From NCBI GenBank assembly GCA_002391555.1, contig DGFG01000134.1, positions 3,713 through 10,483 on the forward strand: a DNA stretch of 6,771 bases. The letters run 5' to 3'. Shown here in pieces: positions 1-5,955 of the stretch; within the stretch, counting starts at the first letter, position 1; each line of letters starts with the position of its first letter. The notes beneath the pieces are model-generated. The model did not search any database. It was given only the letters and a program-made list of their open reading frames with translations, and was not told the origin of the DNA. The stretch comes from Firmicutes bacterium UBA3906. GTDB lineage: Bacteria; Bacillota; Clostridia; Caldicoprobacterales; DTU083. The translations under genes and the position numbers were made by a program.

Positions 1-164
1 AGAGCATTACTAATGCCTATTATTACAACTGCCATACCCATCCCCTGCATTATTAGGTCAGAGCAGCCTCCTAAAAAACTGGTCCTTGTAAACCATCTTT
101 TAATAATTAAGCCTAGACCAGTGCCTAGTAAAATGGCTATTACATTTACAAATGTACCCTGCAT
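1..164 (-). CDS. DUF554 family membrane protein, N-terminal part (runs off the window)
   Basis: The first 54 codons of a gene cut by the window edge, starting ATG at 164. The visible protein begins MQGTFVNVIAILLGTGLGLI. It has a Gly-rich first membrane helix (about residues 4-21), a short basic stretch (KRW, 22-24), and a second hydrophobic segment starting with IMQGMGMAVVIIGIS (38-52). This pattern of GT-VN-AI--G near the start and IMQG-G-AV-IIGIS later is typical of DUF554 (YqgA-like) inner-membrane proteins, whose function is not established. A ribosome site GGGGA lies just upstream and overlaps the TAG stop of the preceding ogg gene. The gap to ogg is only 10 bp, so the two are very likely co-transcribed. 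Family assignment is fairly safe although most of the protein is outside the window. Confidence 0.82.
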   Translation of the reverse strand, partial: MQGTFVNVIAILLGTGLGLIIKRWFTRTSFLGGCSDLIMQGMGMAVVIIGISNA

Positions 165-174
165 TATATCTCCC

Positions 175-1041
175 CTATTTACCTATCTTTTTTTCTCTAG
201 CATAAAAGAACAAATACTGCTGTGCTAGGCCAGCATAGGGACCAAATTTTTCTTCAGCCACCGCCCTTATTTCCTTTTTGGGCATTTCTTTTTTTAGGTA
301 TAGGTCTTCCATTATTCTTTTTATCCAAACATCTACAGGAAAGGCCTGGAGCTTGTCTAGAGAGAATAATGCTATACAGTCTGCAACCTTTTCCCCTACT
401 CCCTTGCACCTTTGTAGCTCTTTACGAGCTTCCTCATAGGGTAAATCCCTTAATCCTAGTGGATCTATCTCTCCAGCTACAACCATACGGGCGGTTTCCT
501 TGATATAGGGGCCCCTATAACCACAGCCACAAAGCCTATAAGACTCATCATCAAGACTAGCAAGGTCCTCTGGTCCTGGAAAGGTATAATAGTCCCTGCC
601 TTCAAAGCTAATGGGCCTGCCTAGCCTTTTTGAAAGCCTTTCTATTATGCCTTTTATTCTGCTTATATTGTTGTTGGCAGATATGATAAAGGATATTAGG
701 GTCTCCCAAGGATCTTGCCTTAATATCCGGATACCCCAACCATAATCCATCGCATCTGTTAAGACTTTATCGCAAGATAAATGCTTTTTTATACTGTCAT
801 AGTCCCTATCTAGGTCAAAATAATCTCTCCACAGACCTTGGAAATCCTCAATAGTACAATTCTCTATTAGCAGGCTATCAGACTCTGTGCTAAGCCTAAC
901 CACCCTTTTCCCCACAATACCTATATAGCCCTTTTCATCCTTGTTCCACCTAAAGGCCTGGCCACACTCGAAGATATGGCCTAGATTAAAGCTAGTTAGG
1001 CCTGATACTAATACCCCGTTTTTCTTGGCCTCTACTTTCAC
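175..1041 (-). CDS. ogg: 8-oxoguanine DNA glycosylase/AP lyase, Ogg1-like
   Basis: A 288-residue bifunctional glycosylase/AP lyase that removes 8-oxoguanine during base-excision repair. The Ogg1 landmarks appear in order. GQAFRW (27-32) corresponds to the 8-oxoG-sensing GQSFRW loop of human OGG1. LRQDPWETLISFIISANNN (107-125) is the family signature, with N123 and R128 at the places of human N149 and R154. GYR (174-176) contains the equivalents of human Y203 and R204. The helix-hairpin-helix KGVGEKVADC (213-222) carries the catalytic Lys K218, and PVD (235-237) the catalytic Asp D237. The Lys-Asp spacing of 19 equals human K249-D268. Q274 and F278 match human Q315 and F319. Start is GTG, with AGGGGG six bases upstream (1048-1053). 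It is transcribed apart from nfnB, behind a hairpin, and probably together with the DUF554 gene. The residue equivalences are made by eye from memory of human OGG1. Confidence 0.93.
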   Translation of the reverse strand: MKVEAKKNGVLVSGLTSFNLGHIFECGQAFRWNKDEKGYIGIVGKRVVRLSTESDSLLIENCTIEDFQGLWRDYFDLDRDYDSIKKHLSCDKVLTDAMDYGWGIRILRQDPWETLISFIISANNNISRIKGIIERLSKRLGRPISFEGRDYYTFPGPEDLASLDDESYRLCGCGYRGPYIKETARMVVAGEIDPLGLRDLPYEEARKELQRCKGVGEKVADCIALFSLDKLQAFPVDVWIKRIMEDLYLKKEMPKKEIRAVAEEKFGPYAGLAQQYLFFYAREKKIGK

Positions 1042-1065
1042 AAATATCCCCCTGAATCTATCTAT

Positions 1066-1095
1066 TCTATAAGCTATCTATTTTGCTTCTTGCAA
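1066..1095 (-). promoter_or_regulatory. Candidate promoter for ogg
   Basis: Reading the minus strand, TTGCAA (1095-1090) is followed after 18 bases by TATAGA (1071-1066), about 25 bases upstream of the GTG start of ogg. The -35 and -10 each match the sigma-A consensus at four of six bases, so this is a plausible but weak promoter. Its position just after the hairpin at 1099-1124 fits a terminator-then-promoter arrangement between nfnB and ogg. Confidence 0.3.
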
Positions 1096-1098
1096 ATA

Positions 1099-1124
1099 AG
1101 TCAGAGAAGGACTCCTCTCTGACT
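1099..1124 (-). terminator. Hairpin, likely terminator of the nfnAB transcript
   Basis: A perfect 9-bp inverted repeat, AGTCAGAGA (1099-1107) and TCTCTGACT (1116-1124), has eight bases between the arms that can add a G-U and a G-C pair. On the minus strand the stem is followed by TATTTG, a short and imperfect T run, so termination may be partial. On the plus strand there is no T run. It sits 65 bp after the nfnB stop and before ogg. An attenuator in an ogg leader is an alternative if the upstream TATAAT at 1153-1158 is a real promoter. Confidence 0.5.
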
Positions 1125-1189
1125 CTTATATTGTCTAAGTTCTATTTAGTCTATTATAAGCTATAAGCAAATGCTAGACCATAAAGGTC

Positions 1190-2575
1190 TTATTCCTTGG
1201 AAAGCCTCTTATCGATAGCCTGGGCTGCCCTTTTACCTGCACCCATAGCCATAATTACAGTAGCAGAACCTGTTACAGCATCTCCTCCTGCATAGACCCT
1301 GTCCATACTTGTTGCATAGGTTTCTTGGTCAACTAAAATGCCACCCCTATCATTTGTCTCAAGCTCTGGTGTGCTAGCTTTTATAAGGGGGTTGGGGCTG
1401 GTTCCTATAGCCATAATAACAAGGTCAAAATCCATTATAAATTCAGACCCCTCTATCTCTCTAGGCCTCTTGCGGCCACTAGCATCCATCTCTCCTAGCT
1501 CCATTTTTACGCATTTTAAGCCCTTAACCCATCCGTCCTCGCCAATTATCTCCTTTGGGTTGGTCAGTACATCAAATATTACTCCCTCTTCCCTTGCGTG
1601 GTGGACCTCCTCACTCCTAGCTGGCAGCTCCTCCATGGATCGCCTATAGATTATATGGACCTCTCTTGCACCTAAGCGAAGAGCACTCCTAGCTGCATCC
1701 ATAGCTACGTTACCGCCGCCTACAACAGCTATCTTTTCTCCTAGTTTGACAGGCGTATGACTATTTGGAAAATCATAAGCCTTCATAAGGTTCACTCGAG
1801 TTAGGTATTCGTTGGCTGAATATACACCATTTAAGTTTTCACCATCTATACCCATAAAACGGGGTAATCCAGCGCCACTACCGATAAAAACAGCCTTAAA
1901 ACCATCCTGGAATAGATCATCTATGGTCAGAGTTTTACCTATTATTGTATTCATCTGAAATTTGACGCCTAGCCTTTTTAGTTTGTCTATCTCCTTTTTC
2001 ACCAAATCCTTTGGCAGTCTAAACTCGGGTATACCATATACTAATACCCCACCTGGTTCGTGAAAGGCTTCGAATATAGTAACATCATAGCCTAGCTTGG
2101 CTAAGTCTCCTGCCGCGGTAAGGCCAGCAGGTCCACTTCCAACAACAGCTACTCTTTTCCCTTTTGCTTTTACCTCTTGGTCTGCCTTAATATCACTATC
2201 TAAAAATGAATCTGCTACAAATCTCTCTAGTCGTCCTATAGCAACGCTTTCACCCCTAGTAGTAAGGATACATTGCTTTTCACATTGTTGCTCCTGGGGG
2301 CAAACCCTGCCACAGATTGCAGGCAAATTGTTGCTAGTAGTTATTATATTGTAGGCCTTTTCAAGGTCACCCTTTACTATGGCATCTATAAAGTCAGGTA
2401 TAGGAACATTAACTGGACAACCCTTTACGCATTTTGGTTTTTTACATTGCAGGCACCTTTTAGCCTCATGCAAGGCTTCTTCTAGGCTGTAGCCTAGATT
2501 GACCTCTTTAAAGTTGTTTCGCCTTTTTAGTGGATCCTGCTCTCTCATAGGTGTCTTTGTAAGTACTAGCTTCAT
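1190..2575 (-). CDS. nfnB: NfnB, large subunit of electron-bifurcating NADH-dependent reduced ferredoxin:NADP+ oxidoreductase
   Basis: A 461-residue cytoplasmic iron-sulphur flavoprotein of the GltD/NfnB family. The N-terminal domain holds Cys at 41, 44, 49, 53, then 88, 92, 98, 102. By comparison with dihydropyrimidine dehydrogenase and Nfn structures, two [4Fe-4S] clusters would use C41/C44/C49/C102 and C53/C92/C98 plus E117 (in IGRLERF), which takes the place of the DPD glutamine ligand. The FAD site is GSGPAG (146-151) with E169. The NADP(H) site is GGGNVAMDAAR (286-296) with YRR (310-312) for the 2'-phosphate. GGDA (430-433) is the C-terminal FAD motif. The start ATG overlaps the nfnA stop as ATGA, showing translational coupling. 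By itself the sequence could be read as the small subunit of glutamate synthase (gltD). The adjacent nfnA, and the absence of a GltB-like gene in the window, favour Nfn. The enzyme couples reduced ferredoxin and NADH oxidation to NADP+ reduction. Confidence 0.9.
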   Translation of the reverse strand: MKLVLTKTPMREQDPLKRRNNFKEVNLGYSLEEALHEAKRCLQCKKPKCVKGCPVNVPIPDFIDAIVKGDLEKAYNIITTSNNLPAICGRVCPQEQQCEKQCILTTRGESVAIGRLERFVADSFLDSDIKADQEVKAKGKRVAVVGSGPAGLTAAGDLAKLGYDVTIFEAFHEPGGVLVYGIPEFRLPKDLVKKEIDKLKRLGVKFQMNTIIGKTLTIDDLFQDGFKAVFIGSGAGLPRFMGIDGENLNGVYSANEYLTRVNLMKAYDFPNSHTPVKLGEKIAVVGGGNVAMDAARSALRLGAREVHIIYRRSMEELPARSEEVHHAREEGVIFDVLTNPKEIIGEDGWVKGLKCVKMELGEMDASGRKRPREIEGSEFIMDFDLVIMAIGTSPNPLIKASTPELETNDRGGILVDQETYATSMDRVYAGGDAVTGSATVIMAMGAGKRAAQAIDKRLSKE

Positions 2576-3417
2576 TTGCTACCACCACCTTGGTCAGTAA
2601 GCCTGCAGAAATGGTCGACCCTTTCCTCTTGCTTGTACATCCCTTGCCTCCTCATGGCCTCATCAAAATCAACCAAGTGACCATCAAACTCAGGCCCATC
2701 AACACAGGCATATTTGGTCTGGCCCCCTACAGTCACACGGCAGCCACCACACATACCAGTACCATCTACCATAATTGGATTTAAGCTAACTCTAGTTGGT
2801 ATAGCAAAAGCTCTTGTAAAGTCTGCTACTGCCTTCATCATAACCAAGGGACCAATAGCAATAACCAAATCATATTTGCTAGCTTGCTTGGTAATTAGGT
2901 CCTTTAGGATATCTGTTACAAAGCCCTTTTGTCCATAGGACCCATCATCTGTAGCTATATATAGGCTGTCGCTTAAGCCTTTGATCTCTTCTTCTAAAAT
3001 AATATAGTCCTTGCTGCGAGCTCCTATGATAACACTTACTGAGGCTCCAGCCTGACTTAATTGCTTTATCTGAGGATAAAGGGGTGCAATCCCAACACCG
3101 CCACCAATACACAAAACTTTTTTAAAACCATCAAGGACAGATGGCTGGCCAAGGGGTCCTGCAAAATCCAGTATATGATCTCCTTGCTCTAGGCGACCTA
3201 ACTGCTTGGTTGAGAAACCAACCTCTTGGAATATTATGGTAACCCAGCCCTCCTGGCGGTCAAAATCTGCTATTGTAAGGGGGACTCTTTCTCCCTCCTC
3301 AGAAATCCTAAACATAATAAATTGGCCTGGCATGGCCCTTCGTGCTACAAGCGGAGCCTGTATCCTCATATACCACATACCTGGCCCTAGTGCCTTTTTT
3401 TCTAGTATTTTATACAT
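2572..3417 (-). CDS. nfnA: NfnA, small subunit of NADH-dependent reduced ferredoxin:NADP+ oxidoreductase
   Basis: A 281-residue protein of the PyrK/ferredoxin-NADP-reductase-like family. The N-terminal FAD-binding barrel includes RVPLTIAD (44-51) and GPLG (87-90). The NAD(H)-binding domain opens with CIGGGVGIAPLYP (103-115). The C-terminal [2Fe-2S] motif contains C223, C226 and C238. Where PyrK has a first Cys, this protein has Asp (D218 in MVDGTGMC), matching the Cys3Asp cluster known from Nfn. This argues against a dihydroorotate dehydrogenase subunit. It pairs with NfnB: FAD here is the NADH-oxidising flavin, while the bifurcating FAD is in NfnB. ATG start with GGGGAG (3426-3431) upstream. 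It overlaps nfnB by 4 bp and begins 69 bp after the P-loop/Asp23 gene. That gap shows TATAGT and TAGACA words at unsuitable spacing and no hairpin, so read-through from the upstream gene is likely. Confidence 0.9.
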   Translation of the reverse strand: MYKILEKKALGPGMWYMRIQAPLVARRAMPGQFIMFRISEEGERVPLTIADFDRQEGWVTIIFQEVGFSTKQLGRLEQGDHILDFAGPLGQPSVLDGFKKVLCIGGGVGIAPLYPQIKQLSQAGASVSVIIGARSKDYIILEEEIKGLSDSLYIATDDGSYGQKGFVTDILKDLITKQASKYDLVIAIGPLVMMKAVADFTRAFAIPTRVSLNPIMVDGTGMCGGCRVTVGGQTKYACVDGPEFDGHLVDFDEAMRRQGMYKQEERVDHFCRLTDQGGGSK

Positions 3418-3486
3418 GAAATGTTCTCCCCTATATATAAATAAAAGCTTGTTTACTACTATACTATTCTTTTCTTTTGTCTATTC

Positions 3487-4311
3487 TTATTGGTCCTTAT
3501 TTTTTAGGACAAGGCGTTTAGCAGTTACATTTACCGCCAATACATTAAGACCTGTCATATATGAAGTATCTTCCTTGACAAAATCTTGAACCATCTCTAA
3601 AGCTTCATCAATTATATGGCCATAATATATAGAAAGGTCAATATCAATCACTATACCGCCCTCCTCACTGGATATAGCGGTCCTCATGATTTTATGAACT
3701 GCATCGCTCTTTTTAGAGGCATGGATAACTATTGCCTCAATAGCCGAATCGGCTATGTAAAACCTACCTAGGTAACTAAAGGTTGGCCTTACAACGGTTT
3801 TTTCCAAGGTAAGAGGCCTGCCACTGGCCCTAGTTTTAAATATCCTTAGGCTGTCTAAGAAGAAACCTGAAAAATCCTTGCTAAGCTCAAAGGTAGGCAC
3901 AGGAATAACATGCTTGCCCTCTTCACGCCTTTGCCTTTTTGCTAGGATTATCTCCCTCTCTGTGGCTATATCCTCTATCCTAATAATCCTTTCTATCCTT
4001 GGTAGACCCAATCTTTGAACGATCCGTTCAATCATTGATACAGATGTGCCTAGTATTAGGATGGATTCGGGCTTGTAATTTTCTATAGCTGACCTAACCT
4101 CGGCAGCATGGTCTGGGTCCATAAAAAGAGCTCTTTTGATAGAGGAAATTTTAGTTGCTTCCTTTTTAGCAGATACGCCTGCTAAAACCTTTGTGCCTCT
4201 AATTAACAGGCCATCATCTATAATGCATGATATATCCATCTCACTAGAAAGATTTTGTGCATTAAAGCTTTTGCCTGTACCACTGGCACCTGCCAAACCA
4301 TAGATTTTCAA
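3487..4311 (-). CDS. P-loop NTPase fused to an Asp23/Gls24-like domain, function unknown
   Basis: 274 residues, probably cytoplasmic with no membrane segment or signal peptide. The N-terminal half starts at once with a nucleotide-binding P-loop, GLAGASGTGKS (5-15, Walker A with K14-S15). It then has an IIDDG strand (30-34), a hydrophobic strand ILILGTS (84-90) that lacks a clear Walker B acid, and a basic KRQRREEGK stretch (125-133) resembling a kinase lid. IPVPTFELSKDFSGFFLD (136-153) links to the second half. Residues about 171-268 resemble Asp23/Gls24 proteins: a short strand, a helix, then IDIDLSIYYG (222-231), a helix with VQDFVKE (241-247), MTGLNVLAVNV (252-262) and a final strand. Start is TTG, supported by a strong AAAGGAGAG eight bases upstream and no nearby ATG. 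nfnA follows 69 bp downstream. The substrate and role are unknown to me; a small-molecule kinase or a regulatory NTPase are both possible. Confidence 0.8.
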   Translation of the reverse strand: MKIYGLAGASGTGKSFNAQNLSSEMDISCIIDDGLLIRGTKVLAGVSAKKEATKISSIKRALFMDPDHAAEVRSAIENYKPESILILGTSVSMIERIVQRLGLPRIERIIRIEDIATEREIILAKRQRREEGKHVIPVPTFELSKDFSGFFLDSLRIFKTRASGRPLTLEKTVVRPTFSYLGRFYIADSAIEAIVIHASKKSDAVHKIMRTAISSEEGGIVIDIDLSIYYGHIIDEALEMVQDFVKEDTSYMTGLNVLAVNVTAKRLVLKNKDQ

Positions 4312-4317
4312 AAATTA

Positions 4318-4326
4318 CTCTCCTTT
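4318..4326 (-). promoter_or_regulatory. Strong ribosome binding site fixing a TTG start
   Basis: AAAGGAGAG (4326-4318 on the minus strand) places GGAG eight bases before the TTG at 4311. It is the best Shine-Dalgarno match in the window and is the main reason for accepting a TTG start for the P-loop/Asp23 gene, since no ATG or GTG is as well placed. Confidence 0.7.
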
Positions 4327-4329
4327 GAA

Positions 4330-4354
4330 TAATCATCTGGAAAACAGATAATTA
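4330..4354 (-). other. Hairpin in the 5' leader of the P-loop/Asp23 gene
   Basis: In minus-strand RNA, TAATTATCTG and CAGATGATTA form a 10-bp stem with one G-U pair and a five-base loop TTTTC, ending 3 bases before the Shine-Dalgarno. In plus-strand RNA the same position would be a C-A mismatch, so the structure suits the minus transcript. No T run follows, so it is a poor terminator for the upstream cyclase gene. It may influence translation or mRNA stability. Confidence 0.45.
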
Positions 4355-4366
4355 GATTTAACCTAT

Positions 4367-4375
4367 ATTGTAACA
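4367..4375 (-). promoter_or_regulatory. Candidate extended -10 promoter for the P-loop/Asp23-nfnAB unit
   Basis: Minus strand TGTTACAAT (4375-4367) is an extended -10 (TGn followed by TACAAT, five of six to TATAAT). The -35 region (around ATTCAATTC) is poor, which is common with an extended -10. Transcription would start near 4360, giving a leader of about 50 bases that contains the hairpin at 4330-4354. It lies about 20 bp after the stop of the diguanylate cyclase gene. Confidence 0.42.
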
Positions 4376-4396
4376 TAGATGCGAGGAATTGAATAG

Positions 4397-5947
4397 TTAG
4401 CTTGGATTTTCGATAATAACCTCTGCTTGTCTAGTGCAGTTCTTGCCTGCCCTTTTAGCCTGGTAGAGGGCATTATCAGCGGCCCTTAATACATCTGTTG
4501 CGTAAAGTCCATTGGCCGGATATGTGGCTACACCAAAGCTAACAGTAACCTTGGCAGAGTGATTTTTGTCCTTTATTGGGTCATTTGAGATAGACTCTCT
4601 GAGCCTATCTACAACCTTATATGCAATTTGGGCACTACACTTAGGTAGGAGTATTACGAACTCTTCGCCTCCATACCTGGCTATTATATCATTTGTCCTA
4701 ATTCGTGCTTTTAGTCTATCTGCAATGCTCTTTAGAACATAGTCGCCAAATATATGACCATATTTATCATTGATTTTCTTAAAATCATCTGCATCACATA
4801 TAGCAACTGATATAGGATAGTTATTCTTTGCCTTTTCAAATTCATCCTCTAGGGCGGTCTTAAAATACATCCTATTATATACCATGGTCAGGCCATCCAT
4901 AGTGGCCATTTTCTCCATCTTTTCGTAGAGCCCTGTGTTCTCTAGTGCCACTGATAGATCAGCTGCTACAAACCTAATGATTCTAAGGTGCTCATAATTA
5001 AGGCCTGATTGTAGGTACTGTGTAACCACAATCATCCCTATGGGCTCATGCTTTACCATAAGGGGGACTATCATAAATGAGGCTATCTTTTCATCACTAA
5101 AGCGAATTTTATCATTTACATTATCTACGAGTCCTTCTTCATTCATAATGGACCATAGTATTGGGCAGTCATGCTCTATAAAGTCCTCCTGGTCAGCCTC
5201 TTTTATATTAGTTGCGCCTAGCTCAAATACTCCTTCTTCTTTGTTGTCATTATCTTTTTTATATAGGACAATACTTGAATAGGTTGGGCCTACTATCCCT
5301 ATTATGGTGTCATTTACTGTATTTAAAAGTTCATCAGTATTGTGGATGGACTTTATAGCTGTTTGTACATGCTGGAGGTTGAAAAACTCAGCAACCTTGC
5401 GGTTTAGCTTTTCATTGGCGATTGAAAGTTCCTGCAGGTTTTCCCTTTGCTTGTCAAGCATCTTTGTATTTAGCCTTGAGCTAAAATATAGGGATGGGAT
5501 CACTATAACAATTTGAATAATGCCAAATAAAGAGATGGAATCTAAGGCGGTCCTTAGTACAAGATTAGCAAGTAATATAAGAATACTTAGCTTGGTATAT
5601 ATATCATTTCTCTTGTGGCTCGCATCCTGCTGGCTAAATATTAGGGCAAAGGGCACTAATATTACCAAAGCTGTGTTAAAGGAATATACTCCTATATATA
5701 CTAGAAGGATAGCCAAGTCTAATATTCTAAAATTATCCCAGTTCTTTTGGTCATCTCTTGAATTTTTAATAAAATAAAACTTTAAAGCACAGCAAATTAT
5801 GCCTGTGATAAAGGCAAACAGGTAATGGGTTGAATCTATTTCAGTAAGATCTGCAATGTCTGTCACTGTAGGTATAAGATGTGACAGTAATATTAGTATT
5901 ATAGCTATTACCTGTAGTAATAATAAGGCTTTCTCTATCTTTTTCAC
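4397..5947 (-). CDS. Membrane-bound diguanylate cyclase with GAF and GGDEF domains
   Basis: A 516-residue enzyme predicted to make c-di-GMP from two GTP. The N-terminal 156 residues form five or six membrane helices (roughly 7-26, 41-61, 75-105 as one or two, 118-135, 138-156) and match no named sensor domain that I recognise. A probable coiled coil (160-190) leads into a GAF domain (about 190-338, including MIVPLMVKHEPIGMIVV). The GGDEF domain (about 345-505) starts with MDGLTMVYNRMYF. It has the metal-binding D385 in CDADDFKKIND, an active-site GGEEF (426-430) and an intact RxxD product-inhibition site (R417-D420) five residues before it, so both activity and feedback control look preserved. 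No EAL or HD-GYP domain is present. Start is GTG with AGGAAG four bases before it. It begins 8 bp after the nth stop, so it is probably read from the nth promoter. Confidence 0.92.
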   Translation of the reverse strand: MKKIEKALLLLQVIAIILILLSHLIPTVTDIADLTEIDSTHYLFAFITGIICCALKFYFIKNSRDDQKNWDNFRILDLAILLVYIGVYSFNTALVILVPFALIFSQQDASHKRNDIYTKLSILILLANLVLRTALDSISLFGIIQIVIVIPSLYFSSRLNTKMLDKQRENLQELSIANEKLNRKVAEFFNLQHVQTAIKSIHNTDELLNTVNDTIIGIVGPTYSSIVLYKKDNDNKEEGVFELGATNIKEADQEDFIEHDCPILWSIMNEEGLVDNVNDKIRFSDEKIASFMIVPLMVKHEPIGMIVVTQYLQSGLNYEHLRIIRFVAADLSVALENTGLYEKMEKMATMDGLTMVYNRMYFKTALEDEFEKAKNNYPISVAICDADDFKKINDKYGHIFGDYVLKSIADRLKARIRTNDIIARYGGEEFVILLPKCSAQIAYKVVDRLRESISNDPIKDKNHSAKVTVSFGVATYPANGLYATDVLRAADNALYQAKRAGKNCTRQAEVIIENPS

Positions 5948-5955
5948 AAGACTTC

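Larger units (their letters stand above)
1062..1164. repeat. Short imperfect direct repeat flanking the hairpin
   Basis: CTATTCTATAAGCTAT (1062-1077) and CTATTATAAGCTAT (1151-1164) differ only by two inserted bases and lie on either side of the hairpin at 1099-1124. On the minus strand each copy contains a -10-like word: TATAGA in the copy near ogg and a perfect TATAAT (1158-1153) in the other. They could be a duplicated promoter or operator, or chance in AT-rich DNA. The TATAAT copy has no good -35 box. Confidence 0.35.

Noticed and set aside
13..228. Plus-strand reading frame of 71 codons at the left edge
   Set aside because: It is the antisense shadow of the DUF554 start and the 3' end of ogg. 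The minus strand there encodes a recognisable DUF554 N-terminus with a ribosome site.
1176..1190. Inverted repeat AGACC/GGTCT directly after the nfnB stop as a terminator
   Set aside because: The stem is only 5 bp and no T run follows on the minus strand. The 9-bp hairpin at 1099-1124 is a better candidate.
1190..2575. Calling this gene gltD, glutamate synthase small subunit
   Set aside because: No large glutamate synthase gene is nearby. The gene overlaps an nfnA with the Asp-containing [2Fe-2S] motif, which fits the Nfn enzyme.
3418..3486. Separate promoter for nfnA
   Set aside because: TAGACA and TATAGT words exist but are only 14 bases apart, and no other pair has proper spacing. Read-through from the upstream gene is simpler.
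3206..3589. Plus-strand reading frame of 127 codons across the nfnA start
   Set aside because: It lies opposite nfnA, the intergenic gap and the end of the P-loop/Asp23 gene. The translation has no recognisable domain, and both minus-strand genes are well supported.
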